Origin: UBA3478 sp964217345
GTDB lineage: Bacteria > Bacteroidota > Bacteroidia > Flavobacteriales > Flavobacteriaceae
Length of the DNA stretch: 51,834 bases
Reading direction: 5' to 3'
NCBI GenBank assembly: GCA_964217345.1
Contig: CAXPJI010000019.1
Location: 1-51,834 of the forward strand
In this document: piece after piece, positions 6,954 through 15,582 of the stretch
Layout: every line of letters starts with the position of its first letter
Position numbering within the stretch: position 1 is the stretch's first letter
Program-made: the position numbers and the translations under genes
The notes under the pieces: model-generated
What the model saw: the letters and a program-made list of their open reading frames with translations, nothing else
What the model was told of the DNA's origin: nothing
The model's database searches: none

Positions 6954-8821
6954 TATCGGCCAAGGTGTACTAATAAAACGCTGATATCTGATGGGGATAC
7001 GCCGCTAATTCTAGAGGCCTGAGAAACCGTTGCCGGTCTTATTTTGTTTAGTTTTTCCCGTGCCTCAAAAGAAATAGACGTCATTTTAGAATAATCTACA
7101 TTGTCGGGTATTTTAACGTATTCTAGTCTGGAGAGCTTGTCGGCATTATTCTTTTCCTTCTCAATGTAGCCCGCATACTTCACTTGAATCTCTGCCTGCT
7201 CACAAGAGTCAGAGTCGAAGCTATGGTTGTCAAAAAACTCACGAACATTCGGCAAGTCTCTCAAGTTCTCAAGGTTAACCTCAGGCCTAGAAAGAAGCTT
7301 CTTTAGTTTGTCGTGCTGTTTGACCGGCGCCGAGGACACTTTAGTTAAAAGTTTATTCGCTTCATTAAAATCATAAGATTCGTTGTCTAAAAAGCCTACT
7401 ATTTCTTCGGTTTGGGTAATTTTTCTTTCCAGGGTTCTAAGTCTAGATTCCTTTGCGAGCCCCAAACGGTAAGAACGCTCGGTGAGTCTAAGATCCGCAT
7501 TGTCCTGTCTAAGAAGGGTCCTATATTCTGCCCTAGAAGTGAACATCCGGTAAGGCTCTTCTGTCCCTTTAGTAATTAAATCATCAATCAGCACACCAAT
7601 GTATGCCTCGTCTCTTCTAAGCACCAATGGTTCTTGCTCTTTTACCTTCAAGGCCGCGTTCAATCCCGCCATTAATCCTTGACTCGCGGCTTCTTCATAT
7701 CCGGTGGTACCGTTGATTTGCCCCGCAAAAAACAATCCATCGATTAGTTTCGTTTCTAAGGTATTCTTCAATTGAGTAGGAGGAAAGTAGTCATACTCGA
7801 TGGCATATCCAGGCCTAAAAAACTTAACATTCTCAAACCCCGCAACACTACGCAAAGCTTTGTACTGCACATCCTCTGGTAGTGAGGTAGAAAAACCGTT
7901 CACATAAACCTCCACGGTCTTCCAGCCCTCAGGCTCAACAAATATTTGGTGACTATCCTTTTCTGCAAAACGATTAATCTTGTCCTCAATAGATGGACAA
8001 TAACGAGGGCCTACACTTTGAATGCTTCCGTTAAACATAGGGCTGCGATCAAAGCCCTCCCTAAGTAAATCGTGTACCTCCGCAGAGGTATAGGTGAGGT
8101 GGCAGTCTAATTGCTTATCCAATCGAAAGTTTCGCAGGTACGAAAAATTTTCGGGAACAACATCTCCTGGCTGTGGTAGCATTTTAGAATAGTCCAAAGA
8201 TCGGCTATCAACTCGGGGAGGAGTGCCTGTCTTCATCCTGCCACTATCAAAGCCTAAATCAATTAATTGTTCAGTAATTCCTGTACTTGCCTTTTCACCG
8301 GCTCTTCCTCCACCAAAATTTTTCTCACCAATATGGATTAAACCATTCAAAAAGGTGCCATTGGTTAAAACAACAGCTTTCGAACGAATCTCGATACCTA
8401 AGGCCGTTCTAACTCCACAAACGCGACCACCTTCTACCACCAAACCGGCAATCATTTCTTGATAAAAATCAAGCAATGGTGTTTGTTCTAAACGTATCCT
8501 CCATGATTCAGCAAAAAGCATTCTGTCATTCTGAGTTCTCGGACTCCACATGGCCGGTCCCTTAGAGCGGTTAAGCATCTTAAATTGAATGGCGCTTTCG
8601 TCACTAACCAAACCACTGTAACCGCCAAGCGCATCAATTTCGCGCACGATCTGCCCTTTGGCAATTCCCCCCATGGCAGGGTTACAAGACATCTGGCCAA
8701 TGTTCTGAAGGTTCATGGTAACCAGGAGAGTTTTCATGCCCATGTTTGCACCCGCAGCAGCCGCTTCGGCTCCGGCGTGACCTCCTCCAACAACAATTAT
8801 ATCGTATTCTTCTGCAAACAT
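6953..8821 (-). CDS. mnmG: tRNA uridine-5-carboxymethylaminomethyl(34) synthesis enzyme MnmG (GidA)
   Basis: FAD-dependent enzyme that with MnmE installs cmnm5U at wobble position 34 of tRNAs reading NNA/NNG codons. The 622-residue length is standard. The dinucleotide-binding motif VGGGHAGAEAA is at about 11-21, the SCNPAMGGIAKG signature at about 45-56, and PRYCPSIEDK in the middle. The C-terminal helical domain that contacts MnmE and tRNA is intact. The ATG at 8821 follows the ybeY stop by 3 nt, so the two are co-transcribed. parS-like motifs flank it on both sides. mnmG is near the origin in many bacteria. Confidence 0.97.
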   Translation of the reverse strand: MFAEEYDIIVVGGGHAGAEAAAAGANMGMKTLLVTMNLQNIGQMSCNPAMGGIAKGQIVREIDALGGYSGLVSDESAIQFKMLNRSKGPAMWSPRTQNDRMLFAESWRIRLEQTPLLDFYQEMIAGLVVEGGRVCGVRTALGIEIRSKAVVLTNGTFLNGLIHIGEKNFGGGRAGEKASTGITEQLIDLGFDSGRMKTGTPPRVDSRSLDYSKMLPQPGDVVPENFSYLRNFRLDKQLDCHLTYTSAEVHDLLREGFDRSPMFNGSIQSVGPRYCPSIEDKINRFAEKDSHQIFVEPEGWKTVEVYVNGFSTSLPEDVQYKALRSVAGFENVKFFRPGYAIEYDYFPPTQLKNTLETKLIDGLFFAGQINGTTGYEEAASQGLMAGLNAALKVKEQEPLVLRRDEAYIGVLIDDLITKGTEEPYRMFTSRAEYRTLLRQDNADLRLTERSYRLGLAKESRLRTLERKITQTEEIVGFLDNESYDFNEANKLLTKVSSAPVKQHDKLKKLLSRPEVNLENLRDLPNVREFFDNHSFDSDSCEQAEIQVKYAGYIEKEKNNADKLSRLEYVKIPDNVDYSKMTSISFEAREKLNKIRPATVSQASRISGVSPSDISVLLVHLGR

Positions 8822-8824
8822 ATC

Positions 8825-9244
8825 TTAATGTTCCACGTGGAACCTGTTTAAAGCTAGTTGTTCTTGATTCCGCATTTCGGCCTTAGAGACCTCGTCTTTA
8901 TCATCATACCCCGCCAAGTGTAACAAACCATGTACGCAAACACGACAGAGTTCGTCTGTATTGGAAGCCTTAAAGGTGGCGGCATTAGCGATAACACGTT
9001 CGTAACTAATACAAAGGTTGGCCTCTTCAAGACCTTCGGACCTCAAATCATAAGTAATGATGTCTGTATAAGTGTCGTGATCTAAATGCTCTATATTCAA
9101 TTTTAAAAGTTCCTCGTCAGACATAAAAGAATAAACGACCTCTAATGAAAGGTTCAGCAATTCCATCTCAGACAAGAGCCATACTCTAATGGCTGAATCA
9201 TCGGCCCAGTTGGGAAAGTTGATAAAATCTATCTCTCTAATCAC
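8825..9244 (-). CDS. ybeY: endoribonuclease YbeY (rRNA maturation factor)
   Basis: A 139-residue zinc metalloprotein of the UPF0054 family, needed for 16S rRNA 3' processing and 70S quality control. The metal-binding motif H(G)LLHLAGYDD is present at about residues 110-118, preceded by the family strand DIITYDL. The start is a GTG at 9244. The promoter box TATCTTTG ends 4 nt upstream of it, so the message may be leaderless. The last codons (FHVEH) are encoded by a parS-like palindrome. First gene of the ybeY-mnmG-methyltransferase operon. Confidence 0.92.
   Translation of the reverse strand: MIREIDFINFPNWADDSAIRVWLLSEMELLNLSLEVVYSFMSDEELLKLNIEHLDHDTYTDIITYDLRSEGLEEANLCISYERVIANAATFKASNTDELCRVCVHGLLHLAGYDDKDEVSKAEMRNQEQLALNRFHVEH
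8829..8844. other. parS: parS-like centromere site 2 (inside the ybeY 3' end)
   Basis: TGTTCCACGTGGAACC contains the perfect 14-bp palindrome GTTCCACGTGGAAC, a form of parS known from Pseudomonas chromosomes. It lies within the last codons of ybeY, just upstream of mnmG. Site identity rests on the motif and on its pairing with the site at 6938. Confidence 0.75.
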
Positions 9245-9248
9245 AATA

Positions 9249-9256
9249 CAAAGATA
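9249..9256 (-). promoter_or_regulatory. -7 promoter box for the ybeY operon
   Basis: Minus strand reads TATCTTTG, a full consensus match, with 4 nt before the GTG start of ybeY. The divergent gltX box is 23 bp away. Confidence 0.55.
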
Positions 9257-9279
9257 TCAATAGATTTTAGGTGAATGGC

Positions 9280-9287
9280 TACCTTTG
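9280..9287 (+). promoter_or_regulatory. -7 promoter box for gltX
   Basis: TACCTTTG, a full consensus match, 18 nt before the gltX ATG. Confidence 0.6.
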
Positions 9288-9305
9288 CTTTCCAAATAAG
9301 AAACT

Positions 9306-10787
9306 ATGCAACCAAGACTGCGTTTTGCCCCATCTCCGACAGGACCTCTACACATAGGCGGCGTCAGAACAGCTTTGTACAACTATCTTTTAGCAAAAAA
9401 CTTAAACGGTAAGTTTATTATACGTATAGAGGATACCGATCAATCTCGTTACGTAGAAGGCGCTGAAGAATATATCCTTCAATCAATGGCTTGGTTGGGA
9501 ATAGAGGCAGATGAAGATCCCAATAAAGGTGGCCCGCTAGGGCCTTATCGTCAAAGTGAACGAAAAGAAATTTACCAAAAATATGCTGTAGGGCTTGTTG
9601 CTAAGGGATGGGCGTATTATTCATTCGATAGTTCTGAAGACTTAACTAACTACAGGGAAAAGGCAGAAAAAGAAGGTGAGCGATTTCTATATGGGCCATT
9701 AAACCGAAAAAGTCTGAACAATAGTCTTTCCTTAAATGAATCTGAAACTCAGTCTCGTATTGAAAAAGGCAAAGATTTTGTTATTCGATTTAAAACTCCA
9801 GAAAACAAAGAGATTGTATTCCATGATGAGGTAAGGGGTGAAATCACGGTTAACACCAACACTTTAGACGATAAGGTCTTGTATAAGAGTGACGGCATGC
9901 CTACCTATCATTTGGCAAACGTTGTTGATGACCATCTAATGCAAATAACGCACGTAGTTAGGGGAGAAGAATGGTTACCCTCTTTAGCGCTGCACACCTT
10001 GTTGTATCAGGCCTTTGAATGGACTCCCCCTTTATTTGCACACCTGCCACTGCTGCTGAAACCGACAGGAAAAGGAAAGCTTAGTAAACGAGATGGCGAG
10101 GCTGGTGGATTCCCTGTGTTTCCGCTCTCCTGGAGTGAGTCTGTCGGATATAAAGAGGCTGGTTATGAACCCGAAGCCCTATTAAATTTTTTAGGTCTAC
10201 TCGGATGGAACCCTGGCGATGACACCGAAGAAATGACTTTAGCAGAAATGGTTGAAAAATTCAGTCTAGTTCGTGTCCAAAAATCAGGCGCACGATTTGA
10301 CTTAGAAAAACTCAACTGGTTCAATGCACAAACGCTTCAAAAGTTAGACCCTACAGAAATTGTAGCTCGTTATAAAAAGAGAAACAATAATTTTGATGCA
10401 GTTCCTGAAAGCGTGCTCGTTGCCGGCGTTTCATTGGTAAAGGAGCGACTAATAAAGGTTGATGATCTCAATGATCAACAATATTTATTTCAGGAACCTC
10501 ATAGCTATGACGATAAGGCCGTTAAAAAGCAGTGGAAAGAAGAAACTCCAGAATTGTTACAAGCGTTCTTAGAAGACTTAATACTCGTTCCAGAAGGTCC
10601 TGAGGCAGTGAAAAACGCTATTCACGACTTTTGTGAGAAGCGCGAAATAGGAATGGGTAAAATTATGGCGCCACTTCGTATAGCGCTAGTAGGAAGTCTT
10701 CAAGGACCCTCTGTCGATGAATTAATTAACTTCTTAGGGGTAGACGTTGTTAAACAGCGTATCGCTATCGCTTGTGAGAAATTGTAG
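9306..10787 (+). CDS. gltX: glutamate--tRNA ligase
   Basis: Class I aminoacyl-tRNA synthetase that charges tRNA-Glu, 493 residues. The HIGH-type motif reads PLHIGG at about 14-19 after RFAPSPTG, and the KMSKS-type loop is KLSKRDG at about 257-263. The catalytic domain is followed by the all-helical anticodon-binding domain, as in discriminating or non-discriminating bacterial GluRS. Its stop codon is directly abutted by the stop codon of the convergent glnS gene with no intervening base. Since GlnRS is encoded next door, an indirect GatCAB route for Gln-tRNA is not required, though it is not excluded. Confidence 0.97.
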   Translation: MQPRLRFAPSPTGPLHIGGVRTALYNYLLAKNLNGKFIIRIEDTDQSRYVEGAEEYILQSMAWLGIEADEDPNKGGPLGPYRQSERKEIYQKYAVGLVAKGWAYYSFDSSEDLTNYREKAEKEGERFLYGPLNRKSLNNSLSLNESETQSRIEKGKDFVIRFKTPENKEIVFHDEVRGEITVNTNTLDDKVLYKSDGMPTYHLANVVDDHLMQITHVVRGEEWLPSLALHTLLYQAFEWTPPLFAHLPLLLKPTGKGKLSKRDGEAGGFPVFPLSWSESVGYKEAGYEPEALLNFLGLLGWNPGDDTEEMTLAEMVEKFSLVRVQKSGARFDLEKLNWFNAQTLQKLDPTEIVARYKKRNNNFDAVPESVLVAGVSLVKERLIKVDDLNDQQYLFQEPHSYDDKAVKKQWKEETPELLQAFLEDLILVPEGPEAVKNAIHDFCEKREIGMGKIMAPLRIALVGSLQGPSVDELINFLGVDVVKQRIAIACEKL

Positions 10788-12473
10788 TTAGTCTTTTTGC
10801 TCTAGCTTTGCCCAACTGTCTCTAAGACCCACGGTACGATTGAAAACAAGTTGCTTTCCGTTGTTTTGTTCTAAAACAAAATAACCCATTCTTTGAAACT
10901 GAAAAGCAGTGCCTGCCTTAGCCCCTATTAGCGAAGGTTCTGCATAAGCCTTAATAATTTCTAAAGAATTAGGGTTTATAAAGTCTAAGAAGTCTTTGTC
11001 TTTATGAGCATCAGGAGTAGGGTCTGTAAACAGACGATCATAAAGACGAACTTCAGTTTCAACCGCTGTGTTTGCAGCAACCCAGTGCAAGGTGCCTTTA
11101 ACTTTACGCTCTGATTCTGGAGTGCCGCTACCGCTTAAACTTTTAGGATCGTAGGTACAATGGATTTCTGTAATGTTTCCATTTTCATCCTTAATACAAG
11201 ATTCTGCTTTAATAATATAGGCGTTCTTTAAACGCACCTCTCCATCAAGCTTTAACCTGAAAAATTTACGATTAGCTTCTTCTTTAAAATCTGCCTGCTC
11301 AATATAGAGCTCTCTTGAAAAAGGTACACTTCTAAATCCTAGTTCAGGATCTTCAGGACTGTTTTCAGCCTCTAACCATTCTACTTTGTCCTCTGGATAA
11401 TTCGTAATGACCACTTTTACTGGGTCTAAAACTACCATAACTCTTGGAACGGTTCGGTTTAATTCCTCACGAACGTGATACTCTAAAACAGATAAGTCAA
11501 CCACATTTTCTCTTTTCGCAATACCAATCGCTTCTGCGAATTTCTGGATAGCCAAAGGTGGATATCCTCTACGCCGCATACCAGATATAGTGGGCATTCG
11601 AGGATCATCCCATCCGTCAACATGCTTTTCAGTAACCAGTTGTAATAACTTTCGCTTACTAACAACCGTATGAGAAAAGTTTCTACGAGCAAATTCTCGC
11701 TGTTTTGGTCTTAGTTTAATAGGATCAATTATTTGATCTAAACACCAGTCATAGAGCTCACGGTGCATAGCAAACTCCAACGTACATAAAGAGTGTGAAA
11801 TCTGTTCTATATAATCACTTTGACCATGTGCCCAATCATACATTGGATAAATACACCATTTATCACCTGTACGATGGTGATGTTTATGCATAATACGATA
11901 AAGTATAGGATCTCTCATCAGCATGTTTGAAGAGCTCATATCGATTTTAGCTCGAAGAACATGAGTTCCTTCAGCATGCTTTCCCGCTTTCATTTCTCTA
12001 AATAACTCCAAATTCTCTTGAACCGAGCGATCCCTGAAAGGACTAGACATTCCTTCGGTGGTAGGGGTTCCTTTTTGGTGGGCAATATCATCAGCTGATT
12101 GAGAATCTACATAAGCTAACCCTTTACCGATTAGCTGTTCAGCCCATAAATACAATTGTTCAAAATAATCAGAGGCATAACACTCCTCAGCCCACTGAAA
12201 ACCTAACCAAGAAACATCTGCTTTGATTGAATCCACAAATTCCTGTTCTTCTTTACTAGGATTAGTGTCATCAAATCGAAGATTAACAGGAGCGTTGTAC
12301 TTTTTTCCTAAGCCAAAATTCAAACATATAGAACTTGCGTGACCAATATGTAGATAACCGTTGGGTTCAGGAGGAAATCTAAAACGTAAAGATTCTTTCG
12401 AACAGTTAGATTGGGATAAATCCTCTTCAATGATGTGTTCAATAAAGTTTAATGATCGCTTAGATTCTTCCAT
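10788..12473 (-). CDS. glnS: glutamine--tRNA ligase
   Basis: Class I synthetase that charges tRNA-Gln directly, 561 residues. FPPEPNGYLHIGHA at about 33-46 contains the HIGH motif, and VVSKRK near residue 270 is the KMSKS-type loop. The two C-terminal beta-barrels that read the anticodon are complete. GlnRS descends from a eukaryote-type GluRS lineage and is scattered in bacteria but usual in Bacteroidota. It converges on gltX with zero spacing and diverges from folB across a 48-bp gap containing back-to-back promoter boxes. Confidence 0.97.
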   Translation of the reverse strand: MEESKRSLNFIEHIIEEDLSQSNCSKESLRFRFPPEPNGYLHIGHASSICLNFGLGKKYNAPVNLRFDDTNPSKEEQEFVDSIKADVSWLGFQWAEECYASDYFEQLYLWAEQLIGKGLAYVDSQSADDIAHQKGTPTTEGMSSPFRDRSVQENLELFREMKAGKHAEGTHVLRAKIDMSSSNMLMRDPILYRIMHKHHHRTGDKWCIYPMYDWAHGQSDYIEQISHSLCTLEFAMHRELYDWCLDQIIDPIKLRPKQREFARRNFSHTVVSKRKLLQLVTEKHVDGWDDPRMPTISGMRRRGYPPLAIQKFAEAIGIAKRENVVDLSVLEYHVREELNRTVPRVMVVLDPVKVVITNYPEDKVEWLEAENSPEDPELGFRSVPFSRELYIEQADFKEEANRKFFRLKLDGEVRLKNAYIIKAESCIKDENGNITEIHCTYDPKSLSGSGTPESERKVKGTLHWVAANTAVETEVRLYDRLFTDPTPDAHKDKDFLDFINPNSLEIIKAYAEPSLIGAKAGTAFQFQRMGYFVLEQNNGKQLVFNRTVGLRDSWAKLEQKD

Positions 12474-12493
12474 TTGGGCATATTATAGAAATA

Positions 12494-12501
12494 CAAAGGT
12501 A
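12494..12501 (-). promoter_or_regulatory. -7 promoter box for glnS
   Basis: Minus strand reads TACCTTTG, a full consensus match, 20 nt before the glnS ATG and 8 bp from the oppositely directed folB box. Confidence 0.6.
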
Positions 12502-12509
12502 GCATTTCC

Positions 12510-12517
12510 TACTTTTG
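12510..12517 (+). promoter_or_regulatory. -7 promoter box for folB (leaderless geometry)
   Basis: TACTTTTG, a full consensus match, ends 4 nt before the folB ATG. Confidence 0.6.
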
Positions 12518-12521
12518 CTTT

Positions 12522-12884
12522 ATGGGAGAAATACACCTTAACAACATTAAGTTATACGCTTATCACGGATGTTTAAAAGAAGAATCTATCATTGGTAGTG
12601 ATTATCGTGTAGATGTTATTTTATATACTTCATTAGAAAAATCTTGTGCGAGTGATGAGTTAAAAGACACTATTGATTATGTGGATGCTACCGCTATTGT
12701 GTCTGAAGAAATGGCCATATCTTCAAAGCTCTTAGAACACGTGGCTGAACGTATTATTTCAAGGTTCTTTATCTCATTTCCAAGTCTTCTAAAAACATCT
12801 GTTTGTGTCGCTAAAACAAACCCTCCTATCGGGGCAAATGTCGACTCAGTAGCTGTAAAACTGATCCGACAAAGAGATACTTAA
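12522..12884 (+). CDS. folB: dihydroneopterin aldolase
   Basis: Folate-pathway enzyme that converts 7,8-dihydroneopterin to 6-hydroxymethyl-7,8-dihydropterin and glycolaldehyde. At 120 residues it has the family length. YAYHGCLKEE at about 11-20 holds the conserved G-x-x-E-E-like substrate region, followed by GSDYRVDV and DTIDYVDA; KTNPPIGAN is the C-terminal signature with the conserved Lys. The start at 12522 fits the family N-terminus and lies only 4 nt from its promoter box. tRNA-Cys follows on the same strand but has its own promoter. Confidence 0.93.
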   Translation: MGEIHLNNIKLYAYHGCLKEESIIGSDYRVDVILYTSLEKSCASDELKDTIDYVDATAIVSEEMAISSKLLEHVAERIISRFFISFPSLLKTSVCVAKTNPPIGANVDSVAVKLIRQRDT

Positions 12885-12904
12885 GGAAAACAGAATTTTT
12901 AATG

Positions 12905-12912
12905 TAAATTTG
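12905..12912 (+). promoter_or_regulatory. -7 promoter box for tRNA-Cys
   Basis: TAAATTTG, a full consensus match, ends 10 nt before the mature tRNA 5' end. Confidence 0.55.
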
Positions 12913-12922
12913 CGACCTAATT

Positions 12923-12993
12923 GGCATCGTGGCCGAGTGGCTAGGCAGAGCTCTGCAAAAGCTTGTACAGCGGTTCGAATCCGCTCGATGCCT
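12923..12993 (+). tRNA. tRNA-Cys (anticodon GCA)
   Basis: A full cloverleaf folds by eye. The 7-bp acceptor pairs GGCATCG with CGATGCC, and there is a D-arm. The anticodon stem GAGCT/AGCTT carries the loop CTGCAAA with GCA at its centre. The T-arm stem AGCGG/CCGCT carries TTCGAAT, and the discriminator base is U, the Cys identity base. The CCA end is not encoded. The stop codon of the convergent rnr gene begins 6 nt after it. Confidence 0.95.
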
Positions 12994-12998
12994 CTTTT

Positions 12999-15182
12999 TT
13001 ATACCTTTTCGAGGTATTCAAAATCTATTTGACGCTTCAATACATCAGCGTTCTTCACCCGTATTTTTACCGTCTGCCCTAATTGAATAGTTTCTCCTGT
13101 TTTATGACCTATTAAAGCGTATTGTTCTTGGTCAAAATAATAGATATCCTTACCAATATCTCTGATTCGAACCATTCCCTCACATTTGTTTTCAAAAAGT
13201 TCGACATAAATACCCCAATCGGTTACACCAGAAACAACTCCTTCAAATTCGTGATTCACAAATTGAGCCATGAATTTCACCTGCATGTATTTGATAGAAT
13301 CTCTCTCAGCATTAGCGGCTAAAACTTCACGTTCTGATGAATGCTTACATTTTAGTTCATAAGGTTCTGCTGCAACACTATTACCTCCATCTAAATAATG
13401 TTGTAATAATCGATGTACCATTACATCAGGATAACGCCGAATAGGTGAGGTAAAATGGGTGTAGAAATCAAAAGCTAATCCATAATGACCAATGTTATCT
13501 GTTGAGTAAACAGCTTTACTCATACTTCGAATAGTCAGTGTATCTACTAGTTGTTGTTCTACTTTTCCATGAACATCTGACAATAACGTATTAATAGAAG
13601 AACTTATTGATTTACGATCTTTTAAATTGAGTTGATGTCCAAACTTAGAAATCACCCCATTTAATGCTTGTAGTTTATCAAAATCAGGTTCATCATGAAT
13701 ACGATATACAAAGGTCTTTTTTTGTTTACCAATAAATGCAGCAACACTTCTATTCGCTAAAAGCATGAATTCTTCAATCAGCTTATTCGCTTGTTTACTT
13801 TGTTTAAAAAATACTCCGACCGGTTCATTATTTTCATTCAAATGAAATTTAACCTCCTCCTTATCAAAAGATATAGCACCTGAATTCATACGCTGTGATC
13901 GAAATATAATTGCTAATTCATTTAGAGTTTGAATTGCATTAACTACTTCTTTATCAACAGAATAACCACCTGAAGGTCGTATAGAAATTTCTTCTGGTAT
14001 TATTAAATCACCAGTGTCTATTATATATTCTGCTTCATGATAAGCAAAACGTTCGTTAGAATTAATAACCGTTCTACCAAACCATTCATTAACCACCTTA
14101 GCCTTAGCTGTAATCTCGAAAACAGCAGAGAACGTATATTTTTCTTCATTAGGTCTTAGAGAGCACGCTTTATTCGATAAAATTTCTGGAAGCATAGGAA
14201 CAACCCTATCTACCAAATACACAGAAGTTGCTCGGTCAAAAGCTTCATCGTCGAGAATAGACCCTTCTTTTAAATAATGAGAAACATCTGCGATGTGGAC
14301 TCCAATTTCGAAATTACCGTTCTGTAACACTTTAAAGGATAACGCATCATCGAAATCTTTAGCATCGGTAGGGTCTATAGTAAAAGTGAGAACATCTCTA
14401 AAATCTCTTCTTTTACTTATCTCTTCCTCTTTAATCCAAGTATCTATATGATTTGCATATTGTTGTACTTCTGGTTCGAAAAATAAAGGAAGACCGTATT
14501 CAGCAAGAATAGCATGAATTTCAGTCTGATGAACTCCAGTCTTACCTATATTTTCAATAATCCTAACTTCAGGAGCTTTATTCGTGTTCCCCCAGTTAAT
14601 GATCTCTACGATAACCTTATCATCGGTTTCAACTTTCTTTACCAGGCTTTCTTTTACGAAAAAATCAGTATGTATCTTGGAAGACAAAGGCCTAACAAAT
14701 AAAAACTTAGGGCTCTTTTCAACAATACCAACAAAAGTACTTTGATTGCGTTCTATAATTTTGGTTACAACAGCCTCGCCTTTATTTCCTTTTTTAAAGC
14801 GTTTATTTTCTTTGAATAGTACTTTGTCTTTATGAAAGGCTCCTTTAAGGTTAGAATAATGAACAAATAAGTCATCTTCTAATTGATCTGAAATAATATA
14901 TCCATTGCCAGAACTATTCAAATCGATAATCCCTTCATAAACTTCAGATATATCATCTAATAATTGATAACGTCCAGTTACAGGTTCTTTAATACACTTT
15001 TCGCTTACCAGCTTTTTTAGTCGCTTAAGTAGTTCGTTACGGGTATAAGTGTCTCTTAAATCTAAAGCAGAGGCGATCTGTTTAAAATTGTAAGCTTTAT
15101 CAGGATGATGTTCTAAAAATTCAAACAGTATTTTAGTCAATCCAGTTCCCTTACTTTTTCTTTTTATCTTCTTTTTAGACAT
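12999..15182 (-). CDS. rnr: ribonuclease R
   Basis: Processive 3'-5' exoribonuclease of the RNB (RNase II) family that degrades structured RNA and takes part in rRNA and mRNA quality control. The 727-residue protein has a basic N-terminus, an HTH-like domain (about 15-65), cold-shock domains (about 70-230), the RNB core starting near DPTDAKDFDDA (about 268-278, the metal-binding Asp cluster) and a C-terminal S1 domain (about 640-725). HFTSPIRRYPD, the second RNB signature, is also present. Codon use is noticeably AT-rich compared with genes at 20-40 kb. A TATCTTCG box at 15220-15227 may be its promoter. Confidence 0.96.
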   Translation of the reverse strand: MSKKKIKRKSKGTGLTKILFEFLEHHPDKAYNFKQIASALDLRDTYTRNELLKRLKKLVSEKCIKEPVTGRYQLLDDISEVYEGIIDLNSSGNGYIISDQLEDDLFVHYSNLKGAFHKDKVLFKENKRFKKGNKGEAVVTKIIERNQSTFVGIVEKSPKFLFVRPLSSKIHTDFFVKESLVKKVETDDKVIVEIINWGNTNKAPEVRIIENIGKTGVHQTEIHAILAEYGLPLFFEPEVQQYANHIDTWIKEEEISKRRDFRDVLTFTIDPTDAKDFDDALSFKVLQNGNFEIGVHIADVSHYLKEGSILDDEAFDRATSVYLVDRVVPMLPEILSNKACSLRPNEEKYTFSAVFEITAKAKVVNEWFGRTVINSNERFAYHEAEYIIDTGDLIIPEEISIRPSGGYSVDKEVVNAIQTLNELAIIFRSQRMNSGAISFDKEEVKFHLNENNEPVGVFFKQSKQANKLIEEFMLLANRSVAAFIGKQKKTFVYRIHDEPDFDKLQALNGVISKFGHQLNLKDRKSISSSINTLLSDVHGKVEQQLVDTLTIRSMSKAVYSTDNIGHYGLAFDFYTHFTSPIRRYPDVMVHRLLQHYLDGGNSVAAEPYELKCKHSSEREVLAANAERDSIKYMQVKFMAQFVNHEFEGVVSGVTDWGIYVELFENKCEGMVRIRDIGKDIYYFDQEQYALIGHKTGETIQLGQTVKIRVKNADVLKRQIDFEYLEKV

Positions 15183-15582
15183 CTAGTTAATAACCCTTCT
15201 TTTTTTATTTAATTTTTTTCGAAGATATGGGGTTTATTATTGTTTGTTAGTAGCTGCAATAATTAATTGATTAAAAAATTGATTTTATGACTTATCATAA
15301 GTTTTAAACTAACGACTTAAAATAAATGTTTTGAAAATCAATTATTTAGATTAGTTTTTAACGCTTTTAAATACGTAATTAACAACTATATTTTAATTCT
15401 TTTAATAACGTTTTAACGTTAATAACTCTAGTTCTTATATTGATCTTTGGTAGAAAAAAAAGAATAAATAAGTCTTGTTTACTACCTCGAAATATCGCAT
15501 TACATTTATTGCTTTAATAATCATAATGATAGTTATTAAGATCTATTAACTACCTATCAACAATCAAAAACGCGTTCTTAAC
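15183..15582. other. 400-bp AT-rich intergenic region; candidate replication-origin or unwinding region
   Basis: The largest gene-free stretch in the window, between divergent rnr and rpiB. It is very AT-rich, with long A and T tracts, and repeats short motifs: GTTAATAAC at 15186 and near 15419, several TTAACG/AACGTT units around 15358-15420, and the dyad ACTTATcATAAGT at 15291-15303. CTATCAACA at 15554 differs by one base from the DnaA-box variant TTATCAACA, but no canonical TTATCCACA box was found. Promoter-like TACATTTA (15501) could serve rpiB. The origin idea rests mainly on the nearby parS-like sites and rnpA, and is tentative. Confidence 0.35.

Noticed and set aside
15291..15303. TTATCATAA as a DnaA box
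   Set aside because: Three mismatches to TTATCCACA; not strong enough to list as a box on its own.
15285..15305. dif-like recombination site in the AT-rich gap
   Set aside because: The arms read TTATG-N6-CATAA, the reverse of the CATAA-N6-TTATG order needed for XerC/XerD sites.
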